From: Bacillota bacterium
Lineage (GTDB): Bacteria; Bacillota; Limnochordia; Darwinibacteriales; Darwinibacteriaceae
Direction of reading: 5' to 3'
NCBI GenBank assembly: GCA_012521295.1
Contig: JAAYMS010000064.1
Location: 1 to 37,190 of the forward strand
Length of the DNA: 37,190 nucleotides
Shown: in pieces, positions 1 through 12,368 of the stretch
Numbering within the stretch: the first letter of the stretch is position 1
How the letters are laid out: every line of letters starts with the position of its first letter
The notes under the pieces: generated by a model
What the model saw: only the letters and a program-made list of their open reading frames with translations
Database searches by the model: none
Told to the model about the DNA's origin: nothing
Program-made: the position numbers and the translations under genes

Positions 1-2
1 CC

Positions 3-3064
<3,062 letters not shown>

Positions 3065-3068
<4 letters not shown>

Positions 3069-4498
3069 AAGAGTTGGCGCACAAGCTGCGTACGAGCCAA
3101 GTCTCCAGCGTCGAGCTCGTCCAGCATTATCTAGATCGGATTCGGGCGGTTGATTCTGATATTCGGGCTTTTCTATATGTGGACGAGGATGGAGCTATAG
3201 CCGAAGCAAAGGCATCTGATGAGCGCCGCCGCCGAGGAGAGCCCCTTTCGCCATGGGATGGAATTCCCATTGCGATTAAGGACAACATCTGTACTGTTGG
3301 GACACCTACAACTTGTGCATCCCGCATGCTGGAAAACTACTATTCACCGTTTGAAGCAGAGGTGATCACGCGCATCAAGCAGGCTGGGATGCCTATTCTG
3401 GGAAAGACGAATATGGATGAATTCGCCATGGGTTCTTCGACGGAGTTCTCTGCATTCTACATAACCCGAAATCCTCACGATCTTACCCGTGTCCCAGGTG
3501 GTTCGAGTGGTGGTTCAGCTGCGGCAGTGGCTGCAGGGGAAGCCCCTTGGGCCTTAGGTACCGATACTGGCGGCTCGATTCGCCAACCAGGGGCCTTTTG
3601 TGGAGTTGTCGGTTTGAAACCTACATATGGGCGTGTCTCACGGTGGGGCTTGGTGGCTCTAGCATCTTCACTCGACCAGATTGGCCCTATGGCCCGTACT
3701 GTTGCTGACGCAGAGATCCTCTTTTCGATTATTGCTGGGCACGACAACCGTGATTCTACATCTTGGCCTAATGCGGCTTATCGAGTAATGGACGCAGTGC
3801 CTGATAATCTGAAAGGGATCAGCGTTGGTGTCCCAGAGGAGTTTTTTGCGGAAGGCCTTGATCCCGAGGTTGCCTGCAGTGTAAGACAGGCAATTAAGAT
3901 GCTGGAGAACCTAGGTGCAGAGGTAAAGCCAATTTCTCTGCCTCATAATATCTACTCGATTGATACTTACCTCACACTCGTGACAGCAGAAGCAAGTTCA
4001 AATTTGGCTCGCTATGACGGGGTGCGGTACGGGCTCCGTGTTGAAGCGCCCGACTGTACTACCATGTTCAAGAAGACGCGCACTAAGGGCTTTGGCCCAG
4101 AGGTGAAGCGCCGGATCATGCTCGGTACTTATGTCTTGACCGCCAGTCATCACGAGGCCTTCTACGAGCAGGCGCGACGGGTCCGCACCTTGATAGCTCA
4201 AGACCTCGAACAAGCCTTTTCTAGCGTAGATGTAGTAGTGACACCGACCACGCCGACTACTGCATTTAGGATCGGTGAGAAGCAGGATCCACTTCAGATG
4301 TATTTGTCTGATTCGTACACAGCCATTGCGAATTTAGCCGGCAATCCTGCCCTCACTATGCCCTGCGGGATTGATCGGAAAGGGCTTCCAATTGGCCTGC
4401 AGCTGATTGCTGATCATTTCCGGGAAGACCTGATCTTTACTGTTGGGCGAGTATTGGAGCAGTCACTTAGGGAGGTGGAGGCCGGTGGGGAATTATGA
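3065..4498 (+). CDS. gatA: Asp/Glu-tRNA amidotransferase subunit A
   Basis: Amidase signature 'GGSSGGSAAAVAAGEAPWALGTDTGGSIRQPG', catalytic Lys in 'PIAIKDNI'; overlaps gatC by 4 nt. Confidence 0.98.
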
Positions 4499-5936
4499 GT
4501 TGACGATCGGGCTTGAAATTCATGTGGAACTGGCGACTAAGAGTAAGATGTTCTGTGGCTGTGCCACTACTTTTGGGGCGCCTCCCAATACTCAGTGCTG
4601 CCCAATTTGCCTTGGGTTGCCGGGCACTCTGCCTCTGCTGAATCGAACCGCAGTGGAGTATGGTATTCGGGCAGGGTTGGCACTTAACTGCCGGATTAAT
4701 CCAGTCAGCGAGTTTGCTCGCAAGAACTACTATTATCCTGATCTTCCCAAAGCCTACCAGATCACACAGCATGATAAACCGTTGGCTGAGAATGGGTTCC
4801 TCGAATACTTTCTTGATGGTCAGCTGACGAAAACAACCATAACCCGCCTTCATCTAGAGGAGGAAGTGGGTAAGTCAATCCACAGTGGTGACAGCATCAT
4901 CGGATCAGAGTATTCCTCGATTGACTATAACCGGGCAGGTATTCCCTTAATCGAGATTGTCACTGCACCTGAGATTGCCTCCCCGAAGCAGGCCCGCGTT
5001 TTCTTGGAGCAGCTGCGGCTTACCCTGCAGTACCTGGGAGTTTCGGATTGCAAGATGGAGAATGGTTCCCTGCGCTGTGACGCCAATGTTTCAGTCCGTG
5101 ATATAGAGGGGAACCCAGGCGAAAAGGTTGAAATTAAGAACCTTAACTCGTTCCGGGCTCTCGAGCGTGCTTTGGCATACGAAGGAGAGCGTCAGGCCGT
5201 TCTGTTGTCGCAGGGAAAACAGGTGCTCCGCGAAACCCGGACCTGGGATGAAAAAGCTCAAAAAACGGTGCGTATGCGCCTTAAGGCTGAAGCTCCAGAC
5301 TACCGGTACTTCCCAGAACCAGATCTGCCTCCCCTTGAGCTCGAGCAGGTGTGGATTCACGAAATAGCCTCCAGCCTTCCTGAGCTTCCGCTGGCGAGAG
5401 AAGAGCGCTTCCAGAAAGCGTATGGCTTGTCTGAGTATGACGCTGGAGTACTCGTCCGGGCGCCGCATCTGGCTGATGTCTTTGAAGAGACCGTTGCCCT
5501 TGGCCATTCCCCAAAACTAACAGCTAACTGGGTGCTGGGTGATTTTGCCCGACTAGCACGTCAAGGTGAAGTAGTTTCGGCGCAGCACTTTGGAGAGCTT
5601 CTCGAACTTGTCAGTTCGGGTCAGATCAATAATAACCAGGGCAAAGCTGTGCTAGAGGAGATGTTTGCCACTGGTGCATCTCCGAGGGAAATTGTGCAGA
5701 AAAAAGGGTTAACCATAATCCAAGACTTAGGTTTCCTAAAGACAGTGATTCAAGAAGCATTGAATGAACACAGCGAGCTGGTGGAAAGGTACAGATCGGG
5801 CGAAGATCGGCTTCTGGGATTTTTCGTCGGACAGGTGATGCGGAGGACCGGCGGCCGAGCAGAACCCGTTCTTGTAAACAAGTTGTTAGCAGAAGCCCTG
5901 CAGCCCGGAAGGAATTGGGAACCTCACAAGGAATAA
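4485..5936 (+). CDS. gatB: Asp/Glu-tRNA amidotransferase subunit B
   Basis: 'YELTIGLEIHVELATKSKMFCGC...CPICLGLPGTLP'; the track starts at TTG 4443, but GTG 4485 follows 'ggaggtgga' and gives the canonical N-terminus. Confidence 0.95.
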   Translation: MGNYELTIGLEIHVELATKSKMFCGCATTFGAPPNTQCCPICLGLPGTLPLLNRTAVEYGIRAGLALNCRINPVSEFARKNYYYPDLPKAYQITQHDKPLAENGFLEYFLDGQLTKTTITRLHLEEEVGKSIHSGDSIIGSEYSSIDYNRAGIPLIEIVTAPEIASPKQARVFLEQLRLTLQYLGVSDCKMENGSLRCDANVSVRDIEGNPGEKVEIKNLNSFRALERALAYEGERQAVLLSQGKQVLRETRTWDEKAQKTVRMRLKAEAPDYRYFPEPDLPPLELEQVWIHEIASSLPELPLAREERFQKAYGLSEYDAGVLVRAPHLADVFEETVALGHSPKLTANWVLGDFARLARQGEVVSAQHFGELLELVSSGQINNNQGKAVLEEMFATGASPREIVQKKGLTIIQDLGFLKTVIQEALNEHSELVERYRSGEDRLLGFFVGQVMRRTGGRAEPVLVNKLLAEALQPGRNWEPHKE

Positions 5937-5960
5937 ATAAGGGAAAGGCAGGCGAGGTTC

Positions 5961-6770
5961 ATGGAGAATGTGCTCTTCATTTTTGCCGGTATTCCTGTTT
6001 ATTCCTATGGTTTTATGATTGGATTGGGTCTGATCTGTGGTTCTCTATTGACCTGCCGAGAGGGGCGCCGTCGTGGCCTTGATCACGATACCATCTTCTC
6101 TTGGTTTGTGTGGACGACTGCGGTTTTCTTGATTTCAGGCCGAATTGCATTTGTGTTTTCTCTGCACCGCTGGCGAATGTTTATCTATCCTTGGGTTCTC
6201 TTTACTGGATTTCAGGTAGATGAGACGGCAGGGTTAATTGCCGCAGCGGTGGCAGGCCTTTTCCTAGTTTTCAGGTTCTTTCCTACCCCACTGGTGTTTC
6301 TGGATGCGATGGCGCCCGCCCTCGCTATAATGCAATCATTCGCTAATCTGGGTTCCAATGTCTTTGGGCGCCAGACCACGGTTCCATGGGCGGTACAGCT
6401 GGGGTACTTCAAACTTCACCCGATGCCTTTATACGGTGCCATTGCTTACTACCTGATCTTCTCTATTCTCTGGCGTGCTCGACGCTATACCAGGTTTGAC
6501 GGTCAGCTGGTCATTGGGTTTTTTGCTCTCAGTTCGTGGACTCAGTGGTTCTTGCTGAGGTTTCGTGAGCAGAGCGCAGTTTCTTGGAGCCCGTGGGTAT
6601 TCTTAGTGCCGGCAGTTGCTTTGAGCGCTGCGTGGGTCTATTTATATGTCAACGCACCTTTGCTTCCCCTTAGCAAGAGGCGCGTCCGGAGCCCTGTTGT
6701 TGGTTGGATCTTGTCTGTATTAGCAGTGTCGCTTACCATGACCCTCGTCTTTTTCTGGCGGTTCGGCTGA
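5961..6770 (+). CDS. Prolipoprotein diacylglyceryl transferase (Lgt)-like membrane protein, divergent
   Basis: 269 aa polytopic; Lgt-like 'GIPVYSYGFMIGLGLICG', 'SGRIAFV', 'PWAVQ..', 'HPMPLYGAIAYYLIFSILW' and a 'WFLLRFRE' C-terminal motif; the HGG and GRxGNFxNxE motifs are not recognisable. Confidence 0.7.
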   Translation: MENVLFIFAGIPVYSYGFMIGLGLICGSLLTCREGRRRGLDHDTIFSWFVWTTAVFLISGRIAFVFSLHRWRMFIYPWVLFTGFQVDETAGLIAAAVAGLFLVFRFFPTPLVFLDAMAPALAIMQSFANLGSNVFGRQTTVPWAVQLGYFKLHPMPLYGAIAYYLIFSILWRARRYTRFDGQLVIGFFALSSWTQWFLLRFREQSAVSWSPWVFLVPAVALSAAWVYLYVNAPLLPLSKRRVRSPVVGWILSVLAVSLTMTLVFFWRFG

Positions 6771-6795
6771 GACGGCACAAAAAGAGGTGAATGTT

Positions 6796-7269
6796 ATGCT
6801 GCCGAAAAATGAACTGCGCGAGCGCATTTTCTCAATTCTCCGCGAGCATGACCATCGTCTGACACCACAGCGCGAAGCCGTGGTAGAGGTGTTGATCGAG
6901 AATTCAGATGCGCATTTGTCTGCGGAGAATATCTTCATGCAGACGAAGCACAACTACCCCGATATTGGTTTGGCGACGGTGTACCGCACGCTGGAGCTAT
7001 TGGAGAGCCTGGGTTTGGTGCACAAGTTCGAGTACGGTGACGGTCAAAGCCGCTATGAAGTAAACCAATCGGCAGACGATCACTATCATCATCATTTGAT
7101 CTGCGTGAAATGTGGCGGAATCGGCGAATTCAAAGACGACCTCTTGGACGAGATTGAACACGCAATAGCCAAAGAAACAGGTTTTCGGGTGACTGATCAC
7201 TGCCTGCGGTTTTTTGGTATCTGCAGCGAATGCCAAGCTGAGCCCGGGGAAAACAGCGACGACGATTGA
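6796..7269 (+). CDS. Fur/PerR family transcriptional regulator
   Basis: 'LTPQREAVVEVLIENSDAHLSAENIFMQ', 'IGLATVYRTLELLESLGLVHKFEYGDGQSRYE', 'DHYHHHLICVKCG', Cys pairs CVKC/CSEC. ATG 6796 preferred over GTG 6787. Confidence 0.92.
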   Translation: MLPKNELRERIFSILREHDHRLTPQREAVVEVLIENSDAHLSAENIFMQTKHNYPDIGLATVYRTLELLESLGLVHKFEYGDGQSRYEVNQSADDHYHHHLICVKCGGIGEFKDDLLDEIEHAIAKETGFRVTDHCLRFFGICSECQAEPGENSDDD

Positions 7270-7294
7270 CAAATCGGGTCGGACTGTATATCAT
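7266..7294 (+). promoter_or_regulatory. Sigma-A type promoter for T-box/valS: TTGACA-N17-TATCAT
   Basis: TTGACA 7266-7271, 17-nt spacer, TATCAT 7289-7294; placed just upstream of the T-box leader. Confidence 0.7.
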
Positions 7295-7299
7295 TAAAG

Positions 7300-7550
7300 A
7301 AAACACATGACGTAAAGGCTGTGAATGGGAGTAGTACCAGCGAGAGCGCCATCAGAGAGGGGAACCATATGGTGCGAGGTTTCCTTGGAAAGCAGGCTGG
7401 GAAGTCGCCCAGGAGCTGCTGAGGTGAATGAGTTTAGCCTCAGCCGGTGGTTCCGTTATCGCTATTGAGTGCCTGGCAGGCTTTTTCTGCTGGGAATTAA
7501 GGTGGTACCGCGAAATAAGCTTTTCGTCCTTAGGACGGAGGGCTTTTTTA
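7300..7550 (+). promoter_or_regulatory. T-box riboswitch leader of valS (tRNA-Val sensing)
   Basis: Stem I landmarks 'GGGAGTAGTA', 'CAGAGAG...GGTGCGAG'; candidate specifier in 'GAAGTCGCCC' (GTC = Val, 7404-7406); T-box core 'AATTAAGGTGGTACCGCG' at 7495-7512; followed by terminator and valS. Confidence 0.94.
7517..7549 (+). terminator. T-box regulated intrinsic terminator
   Basis: Stem AAGCTTTTCGTCC/GGACGGAGGGCTT (with GU pairs) around TTA loop, followed by T-tract. Confidence 0.88.
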
Positions 7551-7574
7551 TTTTGAAAATAGGAGGTTTTGAGC

Positions 7575-10205
7575 ATGGATAAGGTCTACAATCCTAGGGA
7601 AGTAGAAGACCGGATCTACGCTTTTTGGGAAGACAACGGCTACTTCCGTACTGAAGTAGAACCAGATAAAGAACCGTTCTGCATCGTGATCCCGCCGCCA
7701 AACGTCACTGGGCAGCTGCATATGGGCCATGCCCTTGATGAGACTTACCAAGATATCTTGGTGCGCTGGCGGCGCATGCAGGGATACAATGCGGTTTGGA
7801 TTCCTGGTACTGACCACGCCGGAATTGCTACTCAAGCTCGAGTCGAAGAACATATTCGGGCAACAGAAGGGAAAACCCGGCACGACTTGGGCCGCGAGGA
7901 GTTCTTGAAGCGTACTTGGGCTTGGAAGGAAGAATATGGCGGCCGCATCCTGAAGCAGCTGAGGAAACTCGGGGCTTCGGTTGACTGGAGCCGAGAGCGT
8001 TTTACGATGGATGAGGGCTGTTCGCGCGCAGTTCGGGAAGTCTTTGTACGATTATATGAAAAGGGCCTTATTTACCAAGGCAATTACAGTGTGAACTGGT
8101 GTCCGCAGTGCAGTACGACTCTTTCCGACATCGAGGTTGAACACGAAGAGCGCGAGGGCAGACTCTGGCACATCAGGTACCCTCTTGCCGATGGTTCGGG
8201 GTACATCCAAGTAGCTACCACCCGTCCAGAAACCATGCTGGGCGACACCGCTATCGCAGTCAATCCCGATGATGAACGCTATAAGGAGCTGGTGGGTAAG
8301 ACCGTCATTCTGCCGTTGATGAACCGGGAGATCCCCATCGTTGCCGACAGCTATGTTGATATGGAGTTCGGAACCGGAATGGTCAAAGTGACACCAGCCC
8401 ATGACCCCAATGACTTTGAGATTGGCCGGCGTCACAATCTGCCATCAATCGAGGTTATCGGGCGCGATGCACATATGACCGAAGCTGCTGGGCCATATCA
8501 AGGCTTGGAACGATACGAGTGCCGCAAGAAGGTTGTCGAAGACCTGAAGAAAGAGGGCTTCCTTGTCAAAGAAGAAGAGCATCATCACGCAGTCGGTGAG
8601 TGCTACCGCTGTGGAACTGTCGTTGAACCGCTCGTCTCCAAACAGTGGTTTGTGAAGATGGATAAGCTGGCAGAGCGGGCCCGCAAGGTAGTAGAAGAAG
8701 GACAGATCCGTTTTGTCCCTGAACGGTTTACAAAACAGTATCTGCACTGGATGGAGAATATTCGCGATTGGTGTATCTCCAGACAGCTGTGGTGGGGTCA
8801 CCGTATTCCAGTCTGGTACTGCCAGGACTGCGGTGCATCCTTTGCTTCACGCCAGGATCCGACAGAATGCGCTGAATGTGGTTCTACTCACATTGAACAG
8901 GATCCAGACGTTTTGGATACTTGGTTCTCGTCGGCTCTGTGGCCTTTCTCGACCCTGGGATGGCCTGACGAGACTCCTGATCTAGAGCATTTTTATCCGA
9001 CATCTGTATTAGTAACTGGGTTCGACATTATCTTCTTCTGGGTAGCCCGCATGATTGTGATGGGCCTGGAGTTTATGAATGATGTACCTTTCCGTGATGT
9101 ACTCATTCATGGGTTGGTGCGAGATGCTCAAGGGCGGAAGATGAGTAAGTCTTTGGGGAACGGAATTGACCCTCTGGAGGTCATTGCAGAGTATGGTGCA
9201 GACGCTCTCCGGTTCAACTTGGTGATCGGTGTAGCCCCTGGAAACGATATGCGGTTCATCCCTGAAAAGGTCGAAGCATACAGAAACTTCGCCAATAAGA
9301 TCTGGAACGCATCCAGGTTTGCGCTGATGAATCTGGAAGGGTTCACCCCCGCCGAATCCTTTGAAGGACTAGAGCTGACTCTGCCCGACAAATGGATCCT
9401 CAGCCGATTTGAGTATACCGCTTCAGAGTTGACAAGGCTCCTCGAACGCTATGATATTGGTGAGGGTGCTCGGGTGCTCTACGACTTCATCTGGAGCGAG
9501 CTTTGCGACTGGTATATCGAATTGGCAAAACCGCGGCTGTATGGCAGATATGGTGATGCTGCCCGGCTGGCTGCTCAGCAGACCTTGTGGTATGTCTTGA
9601 AGAATACACTGCAGCTTCTCCATCCATACATGCCATTTATCACAGAAGAAATTTGGCAGAACCTGCCGCATGAAGGCGAGACCATTGTTCGTGCCCCCTG
9701 GCCAACGCCAGGCGGTTTCAGATCTGAAAAGATCGAAGCGGCTATGTCCATCGTCATGGATGTTGTCACGGAGATCAGAACCGTCCGCAGTGAGAAGAAC
9801 GTGCCGCCTGGCCGGAAGATCACTGCTATCTGCCAGGCTGATCCCGCTGAACAGGCAATTCTCGAGGAAAACCGCGACAACATCATGACCCTTGCCGGCC
9901 TCGAGACATTAGAAATTACTGGCCTGGGCGAAAAACCAGCTAAGTCCATCGGAGCTATCGTACGTGGAATTGGTGTCTTCCTACCTCTTGCGGGGATGGT
10001 AGATTTGGAGGAGGAACGCAACAGGATCGCAAGGGACTTAGCACAGGCGGAGAAGGAGCTGCAGCGGGCACAAAGCAAGCTTGCCAATGAAGGATTTGTG
10101 AGCAAGGCTCCCGAAGAGGTCGTTGCTAAGGAGCGAGAGAAGGAAGCCAACCTGCGAGCAACAGTGGAGCGTTTGCAGAAACTCTTAGCAGAGATGCAGG
10201 AGTAA
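7575..10205 (+). CDS. valS: Valyl-tRNA synthetase
   Basis: HIGH motif '[15 protein letters not shown]', KMSKS '[14 protein letters not shown]', Val-type editing domain '[17 protein letters not shown]', C-terminal coiled coil. ATG 7575 after 'aggaggttttgagc'. Confidence 0.98.
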   Translation: MDKVYNPREVEDRIYAFWEDNGYFRTEVEPDKEPFCIVIPPPNVTGQLHMGHALDETYQDILVRWRRMQGYNAVWIPGTDHAGIATQARVEEHIRATEGKTRHDLGREEFLKRTWAWKEEYGGRILKQLRKLGASVDWSRERFTMDEGCSRAVREVFVRLYEKGLIYQGNYSVNWCPQCSTTLSDIEVEHEEREGRLWHIRYPLADGSGYIQVATTRPETMLGDTAIAVNPDDERYKELVGKTVILPLMNREIPIVADSYVDMEFGTGMVKVTPAHDPNDFEIGRRHNLPSIEVIGRDAHMTEAAGPYQGLERYECRKKVVEDLKKEGFLVKEEEHHHAVGECYRCGTVVEPLVSKQWFVKMDKLAERARKVVEEGQIRFVPERFTKQYLHWMENIRDWCISRQLWWGHRIPVWYCQDCGASFASRQDPTECAECGSTHIEQDPDVLDTWFSSALWPFSTLGWPDETPDLEHFYPTSVLVTGFDIIFFWVARMIVMGLEFMNDVPFRDVLIHGLVRDAQGRKMSKSLGNGIDPLEVIAEYGADALRFNLVIGVAPGNDMRFIPEKVEAYRNFANKIWNASRFALMNLEGFTPAESFEGLELTLPDKWILSRFEYTASELTRLLERYDIGEGARVLYDFIWSELCDWYIELAKPRLYGRYGDAARLAAQQTLWYVLKNTLQLLHPYMPFITEEIWQNLPHEGETIVRAPWPTPGGFRSEKIEAAMSIVMDVVTEIRTVRSEKNVPPGRKITAICQADPAEQAILEENRDNIMTLAGLETLEITGLGEKPAKSIGAIVRGIGVFLPLAGMVDLEEERNRIARDLAQAEKELQRAQSKLANEGFVSKAPEEVVAKEREKEANLRATVERLQKLLAEMQE

Positions 10206-10211
10206 TAACAG

Positions 10212-11498
10212 ATGGATCCGATTACTTCGCGAGCTCGGTTTGGCAGCCATTTGGGATTGGAACGGGTCACTCTTTTGTGCCAAGCACTGGGACACCCACA
10301 GGACAGCCTCCGCTTTGTTCATGTAGCTGGTACAAACGGTAAGGGATCTGTCTGCACCTTTTTGGCGAGTTCTCTAAAAGCAGCAGGATTTAAGGTGGGG
10401 AGGTTTACCTCCCCTCACCTTGTTGCTTATAATGAACGAATTGTTATTAATGACACGCCCATCTCCGATGAGGATTTGTCCAAGCTCGCCAAAGAGGCGG
10501 ACGAGGCATGCGCCGTTTTAGAGGCCAGCAACCCAGGTTTGGGGCCTGTCACTGAGTTTGAGTATTGCACTGCGCTCGCCTTTCAGTATTTCCGTGAGCA
10601 GGACGTCGATATTGTCGTCTTAGAGACGGGCTTAGGCGGCCGCTTAGACGCCACTAATATCGTAGAACCCGATTTGTGTGTCATTACTCCGATCGGACAT
10701 GATCACATGGATCGCCTGGGCAGCACGCTGAGCGAAATCGCAGCAGAAAAAGCAGGTATTATCAAGAAGGGAATACCTGTGGTAGTAGGGTTTCAAGAAC
10801 GTGAAGCTTACGATGTGCTTCGGGAGACGGCTCAAGCCCGCAGTGCACCGCTTCTGGCACTTCAGGAGTCTGGTTATCAGCCTTTGAACTGGGGGCGCTT
10901 TGGCGGCGAGTTTATGCTGCGTGAGTTCTCAGGAGAACCGTTTCGCATCAAGATGCTCGGTGGGCATCAGCTGGATAACGCAGCTACGGCGGTGATCGCC
11001 CTCTTTGAGCTAAAGAAGCTCGGGTGGCATATCAGCGAACAGCATATCCGCACAGGATTGATGCACGCTGAGTGGCCCGGTAGACTCGAGATCGTATCAT
11101 CTGATCCTCTACTGGTTCTGGATGGGGGACATAACCGCGAAGGCTTGCAGAGGCTTATGGCCGGCCTAGAACGTCTTGAAGAAAACCTCGGAGAAGGCTG
11201 GACCTTTGTCGTTGGTATGCTGGCAAATAAGGAGTTGGAGCTGCTGGACATTCTGTTGCCCAGGGCCGGACGTTTTATCTTTACCCAAGCAGACAGCGGG
11301 CGCCTGCCCCCCATGGATACGGGCATTATGGCTGCTCACGTGCGTTTACGAGGGGCAGAGGCTGAAGAGATTGTGCCGGCTCGAGACGCTCTTCGGAGGG
11401 CGCTTTCTATCGGACATCCCGTCTGCATATGCGGTTCACTGTACTTAATTGGGACCGTAAAGAGGGATTTGGCCGAGTTAGGAATAGTAACGCAGTAG
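10212..11498 (+). CDS. folC: Bifunctional folylpolyglutamate synthase/dihydrofolate synthase
   Basis: Mur ligase-type P-loop 'HVAGTNGKGSVCTFLASSL', 'RFTSPHLVAYNERI', 'VLETGLGGRLDATN'. Confidence 0.96.
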   Translation: MDPITSRARFGSHLGLERVTLLCQALGHPQDSLRFVHVAGTNGKGSVCTFLASSLKAAGFKVGRFTSPHLVAYNERIVINDTPISDEDLSKLAKEADEACAVLEASNPGLGPVTEFEYCTALAFQYFREQDVDIVVLETGLGGRLDATNIVEPDLCVITPIGHDHMDRLGSTLSEIAAEKAGIIKKGIPVVVGFQEREAYDVLRETAQARSAPLLALQESGYQPLNWGRFGGEFMLREFSGEPFRIKMLGGHQLDNAATAVIALFELKKLGWHISEQHIRTGLMHAEWPGRLEIVSSDPLLVLDGGHNREGLQRLMAGLERLEENLGEGWTFVVGMLANKELELLDILLPRAGRFIFTQADSGRLPPMDTGIMAAHVRLRGAEAEEIVPARDALRRALSIGHPVCICGSLYLIGTVKRDLAELGIVTQ

Positions 11499-11514
11499 GT
11501 GAGTTCAAGGAGGG

Positions 11515-12072
11515 ATGTGTGTGCGTTCCCAGCAAAGGAAGAAGAGTAAGCAGAAACGAACTGCCGGTGGAGAGGGCTTGAACTTTGCCATTAGCCTCAT
11601 TACACTTACGGTAGTATTCGTGTTTGTAGGTTATTTGCTGGGGCAGTATGCTGTCAAATTCTTGAAAGCACAGCATGACGCCCAGGTGCGAACGGTGCAG
11701 ACTACCCCTGTAATATCACAACCTGCGCCAAACACTCAGCCGGTCAGCCAACCTCAGAGAGAGCCTGAGCTACCCAGCCGTCCGCAGCAGGTTACAGTAC
11801 AGTCCAGTCAGCAACAGGCTAGCAGTGGGCAAACGAATAGTGGGCAGGCCAATAGTGGGCAGACGCTCTATAGGGTTCAGGTTGGCGCTTTTTCGCAGAA
11901 GGACAATGCAGATCGGCTCGCGGCCCAACTGCGGGATTTGGGTTATGAAGTTATCGTAAGCAGCGGCCCGCCATACCGGGTGCAGACAGGAGCGTTTTCT
12001 AACAGGCAGAATGCGGTTCGCCTCAGTGAAGAGCTTCAGGCCAAAGGATTTGAAGCGGCAGTGGTCAATTAG
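11515..12072 (+). CDS. SPOR-domain membrane protein
   Basis: N-terminal TM 'LNFAISLITLTVVFVFVGYLLGQYAV', low-complexity linker, C-terminal SPOR domain 'LYRVQVGAFSQKDNADRLAAQLRDLGYEVIV..PYRVQTGAFSNRQNAVRLSEELQAKGFEAAVV'. GTG 11521 may be the true start (better RBS spacing). Confidence 0.88.
   Translation: MCVRSQQRKKSKQKRTAGGEGLNFAISLITLTVVFVFVGYLLGQYAVKFLKAQHDAQVRTVQTTPVISQPAPNTQPVSQPQREPELPSRPQQVTVQSSQQQASSGQTNSGQANSGQTLYRVQVGAFSQKDNADRLAAQLRDLGYEVIVSSGPPYRVQTGAFSNRQNAVRLSEELQAKGFEAAVVN
11824..11868 (+). repeat. 15-nt tandem repeat, 3 copies, in SPOR-protein linker
   Basis: agtgggcaaacgaat / agtgggcaggccaat / agtgggcagacgctc, encoding (N)SGQ[TA] units. Confidence 0.85.
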
Positions 12073-12101
12073 TTGACATGCTTCGCCAATTTTGTTATCC
12101 T
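12073..12101 (+). promoter_or_regulatory. Sigma-A type promoter for ferredoxin: TTGACA-N17-TATCCT
   Basis: TTGACA 12073-12078 immediately after the SPOR gene stop codon; TATCCT 12096-12101; 17-nt spacer. Confidence 0.68.
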
Positions 12102-12138
12102 TGACCAGTAAGATTGTGAAAAAGGGGGCGAAGTAATA

Positions 12139-12309
12139 ATGGCACACGTTATCAGCGCAGACTGCATCAGCTGCGGCGCTTGCTCCGAAGAATGCCCAGT
12201 TGAGTGCATCAGCCAGGGTGACGAGCATTACATCATTAATGCTGATGAATGTATCGATTGCGCAAGCTGCGCAGGAGTTTGTCCAGTAGATGCTATCAGC
12301 CAGGCTTAA
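12139..12309 (+). CDS. Small 2[4Fe-4S] clostridial-type ferredoxin (56 aa)
   Basis: Translated by hand: MAHVISADCISCGACSEECPVECISQGDEHYIINADECIDCASCAGVCPVDAISQA; two CxxCxxCxxxCP motifs; RBS 'aagggggcg'. Shorter than every entry in the supplied ORF track. Confidence 0.96.
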   Translation: MAHVISADCISCGACSEECPVECISQGDEHYIINADECIDCASCAGVCPVDAISQA

Positions 12310-12320
12310 TTAGGTATAAT

Positions 12321-12368
12321 CTCCCTCTCACTCATCATAGGATTGTATGGGTGGGAGGGAGCTTTTTT
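12321..12368 (+). terminator. Intrinsic terminator after ferredoxin, overlapping the spoIID start region
   Basis: CTCCCTCTCAC (12321-12331) pairs with GTGGGAGGGAG (12351-12361, one GU), followed by CTTTTTT. Confidence 0.82.

Noticed and set aside
7081-7110. His-rich stretch in Fur-like protein (DDHYHHHLIC)
   Set aside because: Normal Fur/PerR metal-binding region, not unusual.
9575-10270. 231-aa minus-strand ORF antisense to valS
   Set aside because: Low-complexity Ser/Arg-rich translation typical of antisense to a GC-balanced coding gene; no RBS or family motif; valS on the + strand is certain.
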